From Curtobacterium sp. MCBA15_009 (GTDB lineage Bacteria; Actinomycetota; Actinomycetes; Actinomycetales; Microbacteriaceae), in the NCBI RefSeq assembly GCF_001864895.1, contig NZ_MJGO01000002.1, forward strand, positions 225,299 to 276,344: 51,046 bases of DNA, read 5' to 3'. A model generated the notes under the pieces. It saw only the letters and a list, made by a program, of their open reading frames with translations. It was not told the DNA's origin and searched no databases. A program made the translations under genes and the position numbers. Positions 17,673 to 24,834 of the stretch are shown here, one piece after another (the stretch's first letter is position 1; each line of letters starts with the position of its first letter).

Positions 17673-18811
17673 GGCGGCCCGACCGGCCCCGGGCCGCTGA
17701 TGCGTGTCGACGACGGGACATGCGGCTCGGGGAGGTCGCGCGCGAGGCCTGGCGGGACGTCGTGACGGGTGCCGGGTGGGCGGCGACGGGCGCCCTCGTC
17801 CTCGCGGTCCTCGTCGGCGGGGTCGTCGGTCTCCGCGCCACGGCGCTCGCCGCGGACGTCCGTGGTGCCGCCGACTACGTGGCGAGCGGGGCGGCTACGA
17901 CGGTGCAGCGTGCCGAGGGGCGGATCGACGGCCGTGCGTGCGACGCGCTTGCGGCTTCCGAGGGGGTCCGGGCATCCGGGGCGCTCCGGCGGCTCGAGGA
18001 GGGCACGGTGCCGGCCGCGCTGCCCGGCTCGGCGGTGCCGACGTACGAGGTCACGGCGGGCTTCCCGGCGGTCGTCGGGTCCGCGGCCGGTGCCACCGGG
18101 TCGGTCGGGGTCGTCCTGTCCCCGTCGGTGCAGGAGTCGCTAGGCCTCGCGCCCGGGGACACGCTCGTGACGGCGGCGGGCACGTCGGTCGGGCCCGGGC
18201 CGCCGGTGGCAGGTGTGTACCCGTACCCGGACGACGGCCGCGACCCGGACCTCGAGTACGCGCTCCTCGCGCCGACCCCGGACGACGGCCGCGCGTTCGA
18301 TGCGTGCTGGGTGACGGTGTGGCCGCAACGGGAGGACACCCTCGCGGCGCTCCGGCGGACGGTCCTGCCGGGCACCGGTGCCGACGACGAGGCCCGTCCG
18401 ACGGTCGGGCAGCTGAACCCCCGCGCCGGGGTGACCTTCACCCCGGCGGCGAACGACCCGGTGGCGGCGTCACTCGGTGCGGCGCTCGCGGCCGGGATGG
18501 CGGTCGGTGCTGCGTCCGTCGGGCGTCGGCGCCTCTCGCTGGCGTCCGACCTGCACGTCGGTGTCCCGCGGAGCGCGCAGGCCCTCGGTCTGGTGCTGCA
18601 ACACGGGCTGTGGGGAGCGGTGGGGTCGTGCGTGGCGGTGGCCGTCGGCGTGGTGGCCGTCCGCGGGCTCGGACCGGCGGACGCCGTGCCGATCGTGGTC
18701 GAGGCGGTCGGTGTCGCGGCGATGGGGCTCGTCGGTGTGCTGGTCGGCGGGGCCGCGGCGGCCGCGATGGTCCGTGAGCGGTCCCTGCACCGGTACTTCC
18801 GCGCACGCTGA
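17669..18811 (+). CDS. ABC transporter permease, FtsX/MacB-like topology
   Basis: A protein of 380 residues from GTG 17669 (GTGA overlap with the ATPase), or 363 from ATG 17720 (MRLGEVAREAW). One helix lies near the N-terminus, followed by an extracytoplasmic region of about 200 residues. Three helices follow near the C-terminus (VAASLGAALAAGMAVGAASVG, LVLQHGLWGAVGSCVAVAVGVVAV, AVGVAAMGLVGVLVGGAAAAA). This 1+3 layout with a large outer domain is that of MacB/FtsX/YknZ permeases. Such proteins act as mechanotransmitters rather than channels. It closes the operon and is followed by repeat-rich DNA. Confidence 0.82.
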   Translation: MRRPDRPRAADACRRRDMRLGEVAREAWRDVVTGAGWAATGALVLAVLVGGVVGLRATALAADVRGAADYVASGAATTVQRAEGRIDGRACDALAASEGVRASGALRRLEEGTVPAALPGSAVPTYEVTAGFPAVVGSAAGATGSVGVVLSPSVQESLGLAPGDTLVTAAGTSVGPGPPVAGVYPYPDDGRDPDLEYALLAPTPDDGRAFDACWVTVWPQREDTLAALRRTVLPGTGADDEARPTVGQLNPRAGVTFTPAANDPVAASLGAALAAGMAVGAASVGRRRLSLASDLHVGVPRSAQALGLVLQHGLWGAVGSCVAVAVGVVAVRGLGPADAVPIVVEAVGVAAMGLVGVLVGGAAAAAMVRERSLHRYFRAR

Positions 18812-19143
18812 CCGCTGGGCCCGTGGCTCCGCGGGCCCGTGGGTCCGTGGCTCCGTGGCTCCGTGCCTCCGAGCGACCCGTTCGCCGCACTGCTTGCATG
18901 TGCATCGTCCGACGGACCACGCGTCGATCGTCTCGTGCACGGTCGGAACATGCGCGTGCATCACATGCGTGCGTATCCTCCGACGGAGCACGCGTCGATC
19001 GACCCGTGGGTCGTCGCACGATGCGCTCGCATGCAACCCGCCGCCGCGCGACCGCCGCCGCGCGCCCCCGCGACCGCCGCACGCCCGCCGCCGCGCGCCC
19101 GCCGCCGCGCGGCCCCGCAACCGCCGCCGCGCCCACCCGGCCC
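18812..19143. repeat. Gene-free repeat-rich stretch after the peptide/ABC operon
   Basis: Three kinds of repeat lie side by side. At 18815-18868 the short unit CCGTGGCTCCG recurs with variants. At about 18892-19034 there are two imperfect 71-bp copies; their core TCCGACGGANCACGCGTCG is at 18908 and 18979 and runs on into ATCG in both, with one mismatch over 23 nt. At 19035-19140 is a low-complexity CCGCCGCGC tract. GACCC-GT-GGGTC at 19001-19012 can form a hairpin. No convincing ORF is seen on either strand, and no clear terminator follows the permease gene. Confidence 0.65.
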
Positions 19144-20016
19144 TCAGCCGCGACCCGGCGCGGTCACCTCGATGCGGTTCGCCCACGGGTCCTCGAACGC
19201 GACGGTCCGACCGTCGTCCGCGGTCTGCACCCCGGTGTCGTGCATGCGCGCGACGAGGGCCCCGAGGTCGTCCGCCCCCGGTACCTCGATGCGCACGAGG
19301 CCGAGCCCGAGCGCGAGCTGCCGACGTCCGGCCCCGCGGGAGTTCCACGTGTTCATCGCCATGTGGTGGTGGTACCCGCCGGCGCTGACGAACAGGGCCT
19401 GGTCGCCCATCGCCGCCGTGGTCGCGAAGCCCAGCCGGTCGACGTAGAAGTCGCGGGCCGAGGCGACGTCGCCGACGGACAGGTGCACGTGCCCGACGCG
19501 TCCCGGCGCCGACGCTGCCGACTCCAGCGCCGCGGCGCTCAGGTTCTCCTGCAGGAAGGCGTTCGGGTCGACGAAGATGGTGGCCATGTCGACCATGCCG
19601 TGCGTCCACGACCACTCGGTCCGGTCGCGGTCCCAGTACAGCTCGACACCGTTGCCCTCGGGGTCGGTGCAGTAGAACGCGTTGCTCACCAGGTGGTCGG
19701 CGCTGCCGGTGAAGGTCTGCGGGTACTGCGTCGCGACGGAGTACAACGCGGCCGCCAGGTCGGCCTTCGTGTCGAACAGGATCGCGGTGTGGAAGAGCCC
19801 GGCCTCGTGCGCGCCGGCGTGCTGCATCGACGGCGCGTGCTCGAGGACGACGATCGGGGTGGTGCCGCGACCGAGGACGGCGACGCCGCCGTCGTTCGAC
19901 AGCAGCGCGAGCCGGATGCCGTCGCGGTAGTAGCCGATCATCCGGTCGAGGTCCGCGACGCGGAGCGTGACGGCGCCCATCCCGGTGGTGGCGGCGAGGA
20001 GGTCCTGCGTGTGCAT
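19144..20016 (-). CDS. VOC family ring-cleavage dioxygenase (CatE/MhqA-like)
   Basis: A 290-residue protein with two vicinal-oxygen-chelate halves (about residues 12-130 and 175-288). The C-terminal half shows the usual metal ligands of extradiol dioxygenases: His in GHVHLSV, His in GGYHHHMAMNTWNS, and Glu in FEDPWANRIEV. YHHHMAMN is typical of the CatE/MhqA group, which cleaves catechol or hydroquinones and detoxifies quinones in Bacilli. ATG start at 20016. It has its own promoter overlapped by the palindrome at 20035-20056. Confidence 0.85.
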   Translation of the reverse strand: MHTQDLLAATTGMGAVTLRVADLDRMIGYYRDGIRLALLSNDGGVAVLGRGTTPIVVLEHAPSMQHAGAHEAGLFHTAILFDTKADLAAALYSVATQYPQTFTGSADHLVSNAFYCTDPEGNGVELYWDRDRTEWSWTHGMVDMATIFVDPNAFLQENLSAAALESAASAPGRVGHVHLSVGDVASARDFYVDRLGFATTAAMGDQALFVSAGGYHHHMAMNTWNSRGAGRRQLALGLGLVRIEVPGADDLGALVARMHDTGVQTADDGRTVAFEDPWANRIEVTAPGRG

Positions 20017-20022
20017 GTCCCC

Positions 20023-20056
20023 AGTGTGCGCCGGTTTGGTTGACGCGTCAACCAAA
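20023..20056 (-). promoter_or_regulatory. Promoter with 22-bp palindromic operator (MarR-type) for the VOC gene
   Basis: Positions 20035-20056 form a perfect 22-bp palindrome with half-site TTTGGTTGACG. On the minus strand its TTGACG (20051-20046) is a near-ideal -35. It is followed by 17 nt, a -10-like CACACT (20028-20023), 6 nt, then the ATG at 20016. A dimeric repressor bound here would cover the -35. Size and symmetry fit a MarR-family operator; no marR gene is in the window. Confidence 0.7.
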
Positions 20057-20069
20057 TGAGCGCACACGG

Positions 20070-20849
20070 TCACCGGGCGCTGAACCCGCCGTCGGTCTTG
20101 AGCAGTTGCCCGTTCACCCACCCGCCGTCCGGGCCGCACAGGAACCCGACGAGCGCAGCGGTGTCGCGCGGCGTCGACGGCCGCCCGCCCGGGGTCTGCT
20201 CGACCACGGCCTGCCGGATCTCGTCCGTCATCCAGCCCGTGTCGTTCGGCCCCGGGTTCACGACGTTCGCGCTCACGTGGACGTCCGCGAGCTCGTGCGC
20301 GGCTGCGATGACGAGCCGGTCGAGCGCCCCCTTGCTCGTGCCGTACGGCAGGTTGAACGCCGTGTGGTCACTCGTCAGGGCGATGACCCGTCGGCGGTCG
20401 CGCGGGGCGTCGGCACCCGCACGCAGCCTCGCCGCGTAGGCCTGCACGAGCAGGAACGGGGCGCGGGCGTTGACGGCCATGTGCCGGTCGAACGACTCGA
20501 CGGTCGTCGTCGCGAAGTCCGAGTCCACCGACTCGCAGTGCGACATCACGAGTGCGGTGACGGGCGCGCCCGCCTCCGCCTCGGCGCGGCCTACGAGCGC
20601 GGCCGCCTGGTCCGGGTCCTCCAGGTCGACCGGGAGGCGCGTCACCCGTGCACCCGCGGCCCTGCACTCCTGCACCACGGCGTCGATCCCGTCCGGGTCC
20701 GCCCCGCCGCTCACGCGGTCGTCGTACGGGCTCCACCACGAGATGGCCAGGTCCCAGCCGTCGGTCGCCAGCCGGACGGCGAGCGCAGCGCCGATCCCGG
20801 CCCTGCGGCCCACGCCGGTCACCAACGCGAGCGGTCGTTCGGACGTCAT
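20070..20849 (-). CDS. SDR family oxidoreductase
   Basis: A 259-residue short-chain dehydrogenase. The cofactor site is atypical, VTGVGRRAGIGAALAVRLA, resembling FabI-like or divergent SDRs. The catalytic Tyr and Lys are in NLPYGTSKGALDRL, and the C-terminus has VNPGPNDTGWMTDEIR and GGWVNGQLLKTDGGFS. In place of the usual NNAG segment it reads ALVMSHCESV, so the substrate geometry differs from classical SDRs. ATG 20849. It lies upstream of the VOC gene on the same strand but is separated from it by the VOC promoter. Confidence 0.85.
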   Translation of the reverse strand: MTSERPLALVTGVGRRAGIGAALAVRLATDGWDLAISWWSPYDDRVSGGADPDGIDAVVQECRAAGARVTRLPVDLEDPDQAAALVGRAEAEAGAPVTALVMSHCESVDSDFATTTVESFDRHMAVNARAPFLLVQAYAARLRAGADAPRDRRRVIALTSDHTAFNLPYGTSKGALDRLVIAAAHELADVHVSANVVNPGPNDTGWMTDEIRQAVVEQTPGGRPSTPRDTAALVGFLCGPDGGWVNGQLLKTDGGFSAR

Positions 20850-20975
20850 CCGGGCCTCCCCTCCGGTGCTGCGGTGCACCGGTCGCGAGCCAGTCTGCCG
20901 GAACCGGACACGCGGGTGCCATCGCACTCGGTGTCCTGTCGGCGAAGCGGGCGCTGCGGAGGCCAAGATGGACGG

Positions 20976-21542
20976 ATGCCACGCACACGACGACCGGTCC
21001 CGCGCGGGCGCGGACCCCGCGGCGGTCGTCCCGACCCTCGCGACCTGCCGATCGAGCACGTCCGCGACCGGATGTCGTCGTACATCTACGGCAACATCAC
21101 GGTGCTCGCCGCGGCCATCGCGGTCGATCCCGAGGCGATCCGCCACGGGTCCGCCGTCTGGGCGGTCCTGGCCACCGCCGTGCTGACGTACCTGGCGCAC
21201 GTGCTGTCGCACCTCGTCGCGCACGGACTCGGTGCCGACGAGATCGTGCCCGACGCCGTGCGCCGCGAGTCGGTCGTGACGATCACGCGCAACGCCAACC
21301 CGATCGCGACCTCGGGGCTCATCCCCGCGGTGCTCTACGCGGCTGCCTGGCTCGAGTGGGTGCCCGCCGAGTGGGCGCAGACCGCAGCCCTCGTGATCCT
21401 GGTGGTCCGCATCGGGCTGGTCGGGGTCTTCATGCAGCGGTTCAGCGGGAAGCAGCCGACGTTCCTCGGGCTCTGGGGCGGCATCGTGCTCGCGGCCCTG
21501 GCGTTCGTGATCGGCTTCGTGAAGGTGGTGTTGACGCATTGA
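20976..21542 (+). CDS. Hypothetical membrane protein
   Basis: A 188-residue protein with an Arg/Pro/Gly-rich N-terminus of about 25 residues and four predicted helices: about 40-57, 62-85, 113-150 as two helices, and 165-187. It contains SSYIYGNITVLAAAIAVDPEAI and YLAHVLSHLVAHGLG, with several His in the second helix. I do not recognise a named family. It starts at ATG 20976 and its stop overlaps the TTG start of signal peptidase I, so the two are coupled. Confidence 0.72.
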   Translation: MPRTRRPVPRGRGPRGGRPDPRDLPIEHVRDRMSSYIYGNITVLAAAIAVDPEAIRHGSAVWAVLATAVLTYLAHVLSHLVAHGLGADEIVPDAVRRESVVTITRNANPIATSGLIPAVLYAAAWLEWVPAEWAQTAALVILVVRIGLVGVFMQRFSGKQPTFLGLWGGIVLAALAFVIGFVKVVLTH

Positions 21543-22198
21543 GTGCCGTCGAGTCCGAGTCCGAGTCCGAGTCCGAGTCCGAGTCCGGGGCCGGCGCCGA
21601 GCAGCGGCCGGGCCGCGCCGGGTGGCGGTTCCTGCGCGACCTGGCGGTGATCGTCGTCGTGGCGCTCCTGGCCTCGTTCCTGGTGAAGGCCTACCTGGTC
21701 CGGTCGTTCTACATCCCCTCGGCGTCGATGGAGAACACGCTGCTGGTCGGTGACCGCGTGCTCGTCAACGAACTCGTCCCGGGCCTGGTGCCGCTGCGGC
21801 GCGGCGACGTCGTCGTCTTCCAGGACCCAGGCGGGTGGCTCGGCACCGGTCAGGGCGACGACCTCATCAAGCGGGTCATCGGGCTGCCCGGCGACACCGT
21901 CTCGTGCTGCGACACGGCCGGACGGCTCTCGGTGAACGGGCTCGCCGTCGACGAACCGTACGTGGTGCACGAGCCCGGGTCCGACCGGGTCGCGGCGGAC
22001 GACTTCACGGTGACCGTCCCCGAGGGGCGGATCTGGGTGATGGGCGACAACCGCTACGACTCCGCCGACTCGCGCGTGCACGGCACGGTGCCGGTGGACG
22101 ACGTCGTCGGGCGCGCGTTCGTCACCACGTGGCCGGTGTCGCGCTGGACCGTGCTCTCGCGGTACGGCGACGAGTGGGACGCGGTCCCCGCACCCTGA
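21539..22198 (+). CDS. lepB: Signal peptidase I
   Basis: A 219-residue type I signal peptidase. After a cytosolic tail of about 33 residues comes one membrane helix, then the catalytic Ser63 in FYIPSASMENTL. The general-base Lys is in LIKRVIGLPGD, and box E MGDNRYDSADSR is present. It cleaves secreted preproteins on the outer face of the membrane. The only plausible start is TTG 21539, overlapping the preceding stop as TTGA, with AAGGTGG upstream. The N-terminal tail contains (Glu-Ser)6 encoded by a perfect hexanucleotide repeat. Confidence 0.93.
   Translation: MSAVESESESESESESGAGAEQRPGRAGWRFLRDLAVIVVVALLASFLVKAYLVRSFYIPSASMENTLLVGDRVLVNELVPGLVPLRRGDVVVFQDPGGWLGTGQGDDLIKRVIGLPGDTVSCCDTAGRLSVNGLAVDEPYVVHEPGSDRVAADDFTVTVPEGRIWVMGDNRYDSADSRVHGTVPVDDVVGRAFVTTWPVSRWTVLSRYGDEWDAVPAP
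21551..21586 (+). repeat. Hexanucleotide microsatellite (GAGTCC)6 in lepB
   Basis: Six perfect copies of GAGTCC encode Glu-Ser six times just after the lepB start. Copy-number change would alter tail length without breaking the frame. Confidence 0.9.
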
Positions 22199-22228
22199 CC
22201 GCGGCAAGCGGGTGGGGCCGGCGGGGCG

Positions 22229-22549
22229 TCAGCAGCCGGTCGTCGTCAACGTGACGTGGGCGACGGCGCCGTTCGAGACCTTCGCCGTCCGGGGGCACAG
22301 GTCGCCCGCCCGGACGGTGACCGATCCGAGCGGCACGCCCGCGAACGACGCGGTGCCGCCCGGGAACACCCGCTGGTGCTCGGACAGCCCGCCGGTGGAC
22401 GCGAAGACCTCGACCTCGTAGGGGTGCTCAGCGGCGTTCGACGACACGGTGACCGCGATCTGCCCGGTCGAGTCCTGAGCACCACAGCCCGCCAGCGTCA
22501 GGAGCGCTGCGGCAGCGAGGGCGAGCGCGGGGGCGACGGGACGGGGCAC
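22229..22549 (-). CDS. Small predicted lipoprotein
   Basis: A 106-residue protein with signal peptide and lipobox LTLAGC. The remaining 80 residues form a small beta-rich domain with a Cys pair (DLCPRT and the C-terminal TTGC) that may be disulfide-bonded. No known family recognised. GTG start at 22549, with a TAGCCT 6 nt upstream on the same strand and no Shine-Dalgarno sequence, so probably leaderless. It converges on lepB. Confidence 0.75.
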   Translation of the reverse strand: MPRPVAPALALAAAALLTLAGCGAQDSTGQIAVTVSSNAAEHPYEVEVFASTGGLSEHQRVFPGGTASFAGVPLGSVTVRAGDLCPRTAKVSNGAVAHVTLTTTGC

Positions 22550-22654
22550 CGGTCCAGGCTAGTCCGGCGTCGGCGGGTGCCCGGCCAGCGGTTCCCCGCC
22601 TACTGGGGGTGTGCGTCCTCCGATGGGGGGACGCCCTCTGTCCGTTCGGCGCGT

Positions 22655-22660
22655 TAGCGT
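22655..22660 (+). promoter_or_regulatory. Candidate -10 element before the GAF-SpoIIE gene
   Basis: TAGCGT lies 6 nt before ATG 22667. The spacer GGAGGC could also serve as a very close Shine-Dalgarno sequence, so leaderless start is less certain here. Confidence 0.35.
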
Positions 22661-22666
22661 GGAGGC

Positions 22667-23875
22667 ATGCACCACACCGATCCAGCGACGACCGCCCTCG
22701 GCAGTGCTTCGCCCGAAGCGGTCCGCCGCGCAGCGCTGCTCGCTGCGCTCGACGTCGTCGAGGGCGGCCCCGAGGAACGCTTCGAACGGATCACCCGGAT
22801 CGCGCGCGAGGCCTTCGGCGTCTCGGGTTCCTTCCTCAACCTCGCCGGCACCTCCACGGTGACGATCAAGTCCCAGCAGAGCGACGCGCACTTCGGGCCG
22901 ACCATCCCGCTGCTCGACACCTTCTGCGGGCGCACCCTCGGCGAGGACGGTCCGGTGCTGGTGCCGGACGCCCGCGTCGACGCCCGGTACTCCGACATGC
23001 CGATGGTCGTCGAGGACCCGAACGTCCGCTTCTACGCCGGGGTGCCGCTGCGGATCGGGGACGACCACGTGAAGGTCGGCACGCTGTGCCTCATCGACCC
23101 GGAGCCGCGGACGCTCGACGCCGACGAGGTCTCCCTGCTGCAGGAGCTCGGCACCTGGGCCGAGCGCGAACTCGCCGCCGGCGCCGACGAGGACCGTCTC
23201 CGCTCCGTGCTGACGGGCTTCGAACCCGACGCCATCGACGTGCCCGGCTACCGCCTGGCCGGCATGTCCGTGCCGCACGGTGTGGTCTCCGGCGACTTCC
23301 ACGACTGGCACCGCTCCGGCGACGACTCCGTGCACCTGACCGTGTCGGACGTCATGGGCAAGGGCATGTCGGCCGGGCTGCTCGCCGCCACCATCCGCGG
23401 TGGCCTGCTCGCGCGCGGGGACACGGCGCCCGACGTCGCGGTCGCCGAGCTCGAGGCGCAGGTCGCCCCGGAGCTCAGCCGCGCCGAGTCCTTCGCCACG
23501 ATGTTCCACGGACGCCTGACGCCGTCGACCGGGCGCCTCGACTTCACCGACGCGGGGCACGGGCTCGTGCTGCAGCTCCGCGACGACGGGGCCGAGCGCG
23601 TCCTGCGCTCCTCGGACCTGCCGATCGGGCTGCACCCCGTCGGCATCGAGCGGGCGTCGGGTTCGCTCGTGCTCCGGCCGGGCGACGTCCTCATCATCGT
23701 GAGCGACGGCGCGCTCGAGCTGTGGGACTCGACCCTGGCGTCGCTCACCGAACTCGGTGCGCTGTACCGGCAGTCGCCGGACATTCCCGCGTTCCTGCAG
23801 CGCGTGCGTGAACGGGCCGTCGAGCACGACCCGGGCGACGACCTGACGGTGGTCGTCGTCGCTCGCGACGCCTGA
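22667..23875 (+). CDS. GAF domain-containing PP2C (SpoIIE-type) phosphatase
   Basis: A 402-residue signalling protein. Residues about 30-170 are a GAF domain (ERFERITRIAREAFGVSGSFLNL, TFCGRTL, FYAGVPLR, VGTLCLID). Residues about 210-400 are a SpoIIE/RsbU phosphatase domain with metal-binding Asp/Gly motifs GVVSGDFHDWH, VSDVMGKGMSAGLLAA, DAGHGLVLQL, VSDGALELWD and the C-terminal HDPGDDLTVVVV. Such proteins dephosphorylate anti-anti-sigma factors in response to a sensed signal. No sigma/anti-sigma genes are nearby. No membrane helix is seen. Confidence 0.88.
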   Translation: MHHTDPATTALGSASPEAVRRAALLAALDVVEGGPEERFERITRIAREAFGVSGSFLNLAGTSTVTIKSQQSDAHFGPTIPLLDTFCGRTLGEDGPVLVPDARVDARYSDMPMVVEDPNVRFYAGVPLRIGDDHVKVGTLCLIDPEPRTLDADEVSLLQELGTWAERELAAGADEDRLRSVLTGFEPDAIDVPGYRLAGMSVPHGVVSGDFHDWHRSGDDSVHLTVSDVMGKGMSAGLLAATIRGGLLARGDTAPDVAVAELEAQVAPELSRAESFATMFHGRLTPSTGRLDFTDAGHGLVLQLRDDGAERVLRSSDLPIGLHPVGIERASGSLVLRPGDVLIIVSDGALELWDSTLASLTELGALYRQSPDIPAFLQRVRERAVEHDPGDDLTVVVVARDA

Positions 23876-23964
23876 CGCCTGCCGCCTGACGTCCGACGCC
23901 TGCCGCCGGGGGCCGACCCGTCGGTGACACCCGGGCAGCGCCGGCCGGCGCAGCGCGCCCGCCG

Positions 23965-24834
23965 TCAGGCCCCGAGACGCTCGATCAGCTCGGCGTACCG
24001 CGCCGCGGTCCGTGCCACGATCGCGTCGGGCAGGACCGGCGGGGTGCCCTGCCGGTCCCAGTTGGCGCTGAGCCAGTCGCGCACGATCTGCTTGTCGAAC
24101 GAGTCCGTGCGGGCGTCGGCGCGGGCGTCCCAGTACCGGCTCGAGTCGCTCGTCAGGACCTCGTCCGCGATGCGGATCCGGCCGTCGGCGTCGCGGCCGA
24201 ACTCGAACTTCGTGTCGGCGATCACCACACCGCGGTCGAGCGCGATCGCCGCCGCCTCGGTGTAGACGTGCAGCGACAGCTCGCGCAGGGTCGCCGCGAC
24301 CTCGGCGCCGACCAGGTCGACGGTCTGCTCGTAGGAGATGTTCTCGTCGTGCTCGCCCTGCGGCGCCTTGTACGCCGGGGTGTAGATCGGCTCGGGCAGG
24401 CGGTCACCGTTCGACAGCCCCTCGGGCAGGGGCACGCCGCAGACGCTGCCGGTCTCCTGGTACTCGGCCCAGCCGCTGCCGACGAGGTAGCCGCGGACGA
24501 CGCACTCGACGGGGAACATCTCGAGCGGCATCACGTGCATCGAGCGGGCCTCGACGTCGGCGGGCACCGGGGTGCCGCCCTCGGACGGGCCGATGAGGTG
24601 GTTCGGCACGTCGCTCAGCTGCGTGAACCAGAAACGGGACAGCCGGGTGAGCAGCTCGCCCTTGCCGGGGATCGGCGGTTCGAGCGCGAAGTCGTAGGCG
24701 CTGACCCGGTCGGACGCGACGAGCAGCAGCTCGGAGGCGCTCGCGATGTCCGGGGTGCCGGTCGGCACGTAGAGCTCGCGGACCTTGCCCGACGAGACGT
24801 GGTCCCACCCGGCGACGCGCGGCGCGGCGGTCAC
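23965..24834 (-). CDS. purC: Phosphoribosylaminoimidazole-succinocarboxamide synthase
   Basis: A 289-residue SAICAR synthetase that joins CAIR and aspartate using ATP. Key segments: SSGKVRELY near the N-terminus, VASDRVSAYDFALEPPIPGKGE, FPVECVVRGYLVGSGWAEY and LDRGVVIADTKFEFGRD. This is the eukaryote-like longer form common in actinobacteria. GTG 24834 overlaps the purD stop, so purD-purC form an operon. A short repeat-like stretch (GACGCCTGCCGCC twice) lies at 23869-23910 between this stop and the convergent phosphatase gene. Confidence 0.95.
   Translation of the reverse strand: MTAAPRVAGWDHVSSGKVRELYVPTGTPDIASASELLLVASDRVSAYDFALEPPIPGKGELLTRLSRFWFTQLSDVPNHLIGPSEGGTPVPADVEARSMHVMPLEMFPVECVVRGYLVGSGWAEYQETGSVCGVPLPEGLSNGDRLPEPIYTPAYKAPQGEHDENISYEQTVDLVGAEVAATLRELSLHVYTEAAAIALDRGVVIADTKFEFGRDADGRIRIADEVLTSDSSRYWDARADARTDSFDKQIVRDWLSANWDRQGTPPVLPDAIVARTAARYAELIERLGA

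Noticed and set aside
18812..19143. tRNA or coding gene in the repeat stretch
   Set aside because: No cloverleaf was found by eye, and frames on both strands are Arg/Ala/Pro low-complexity.
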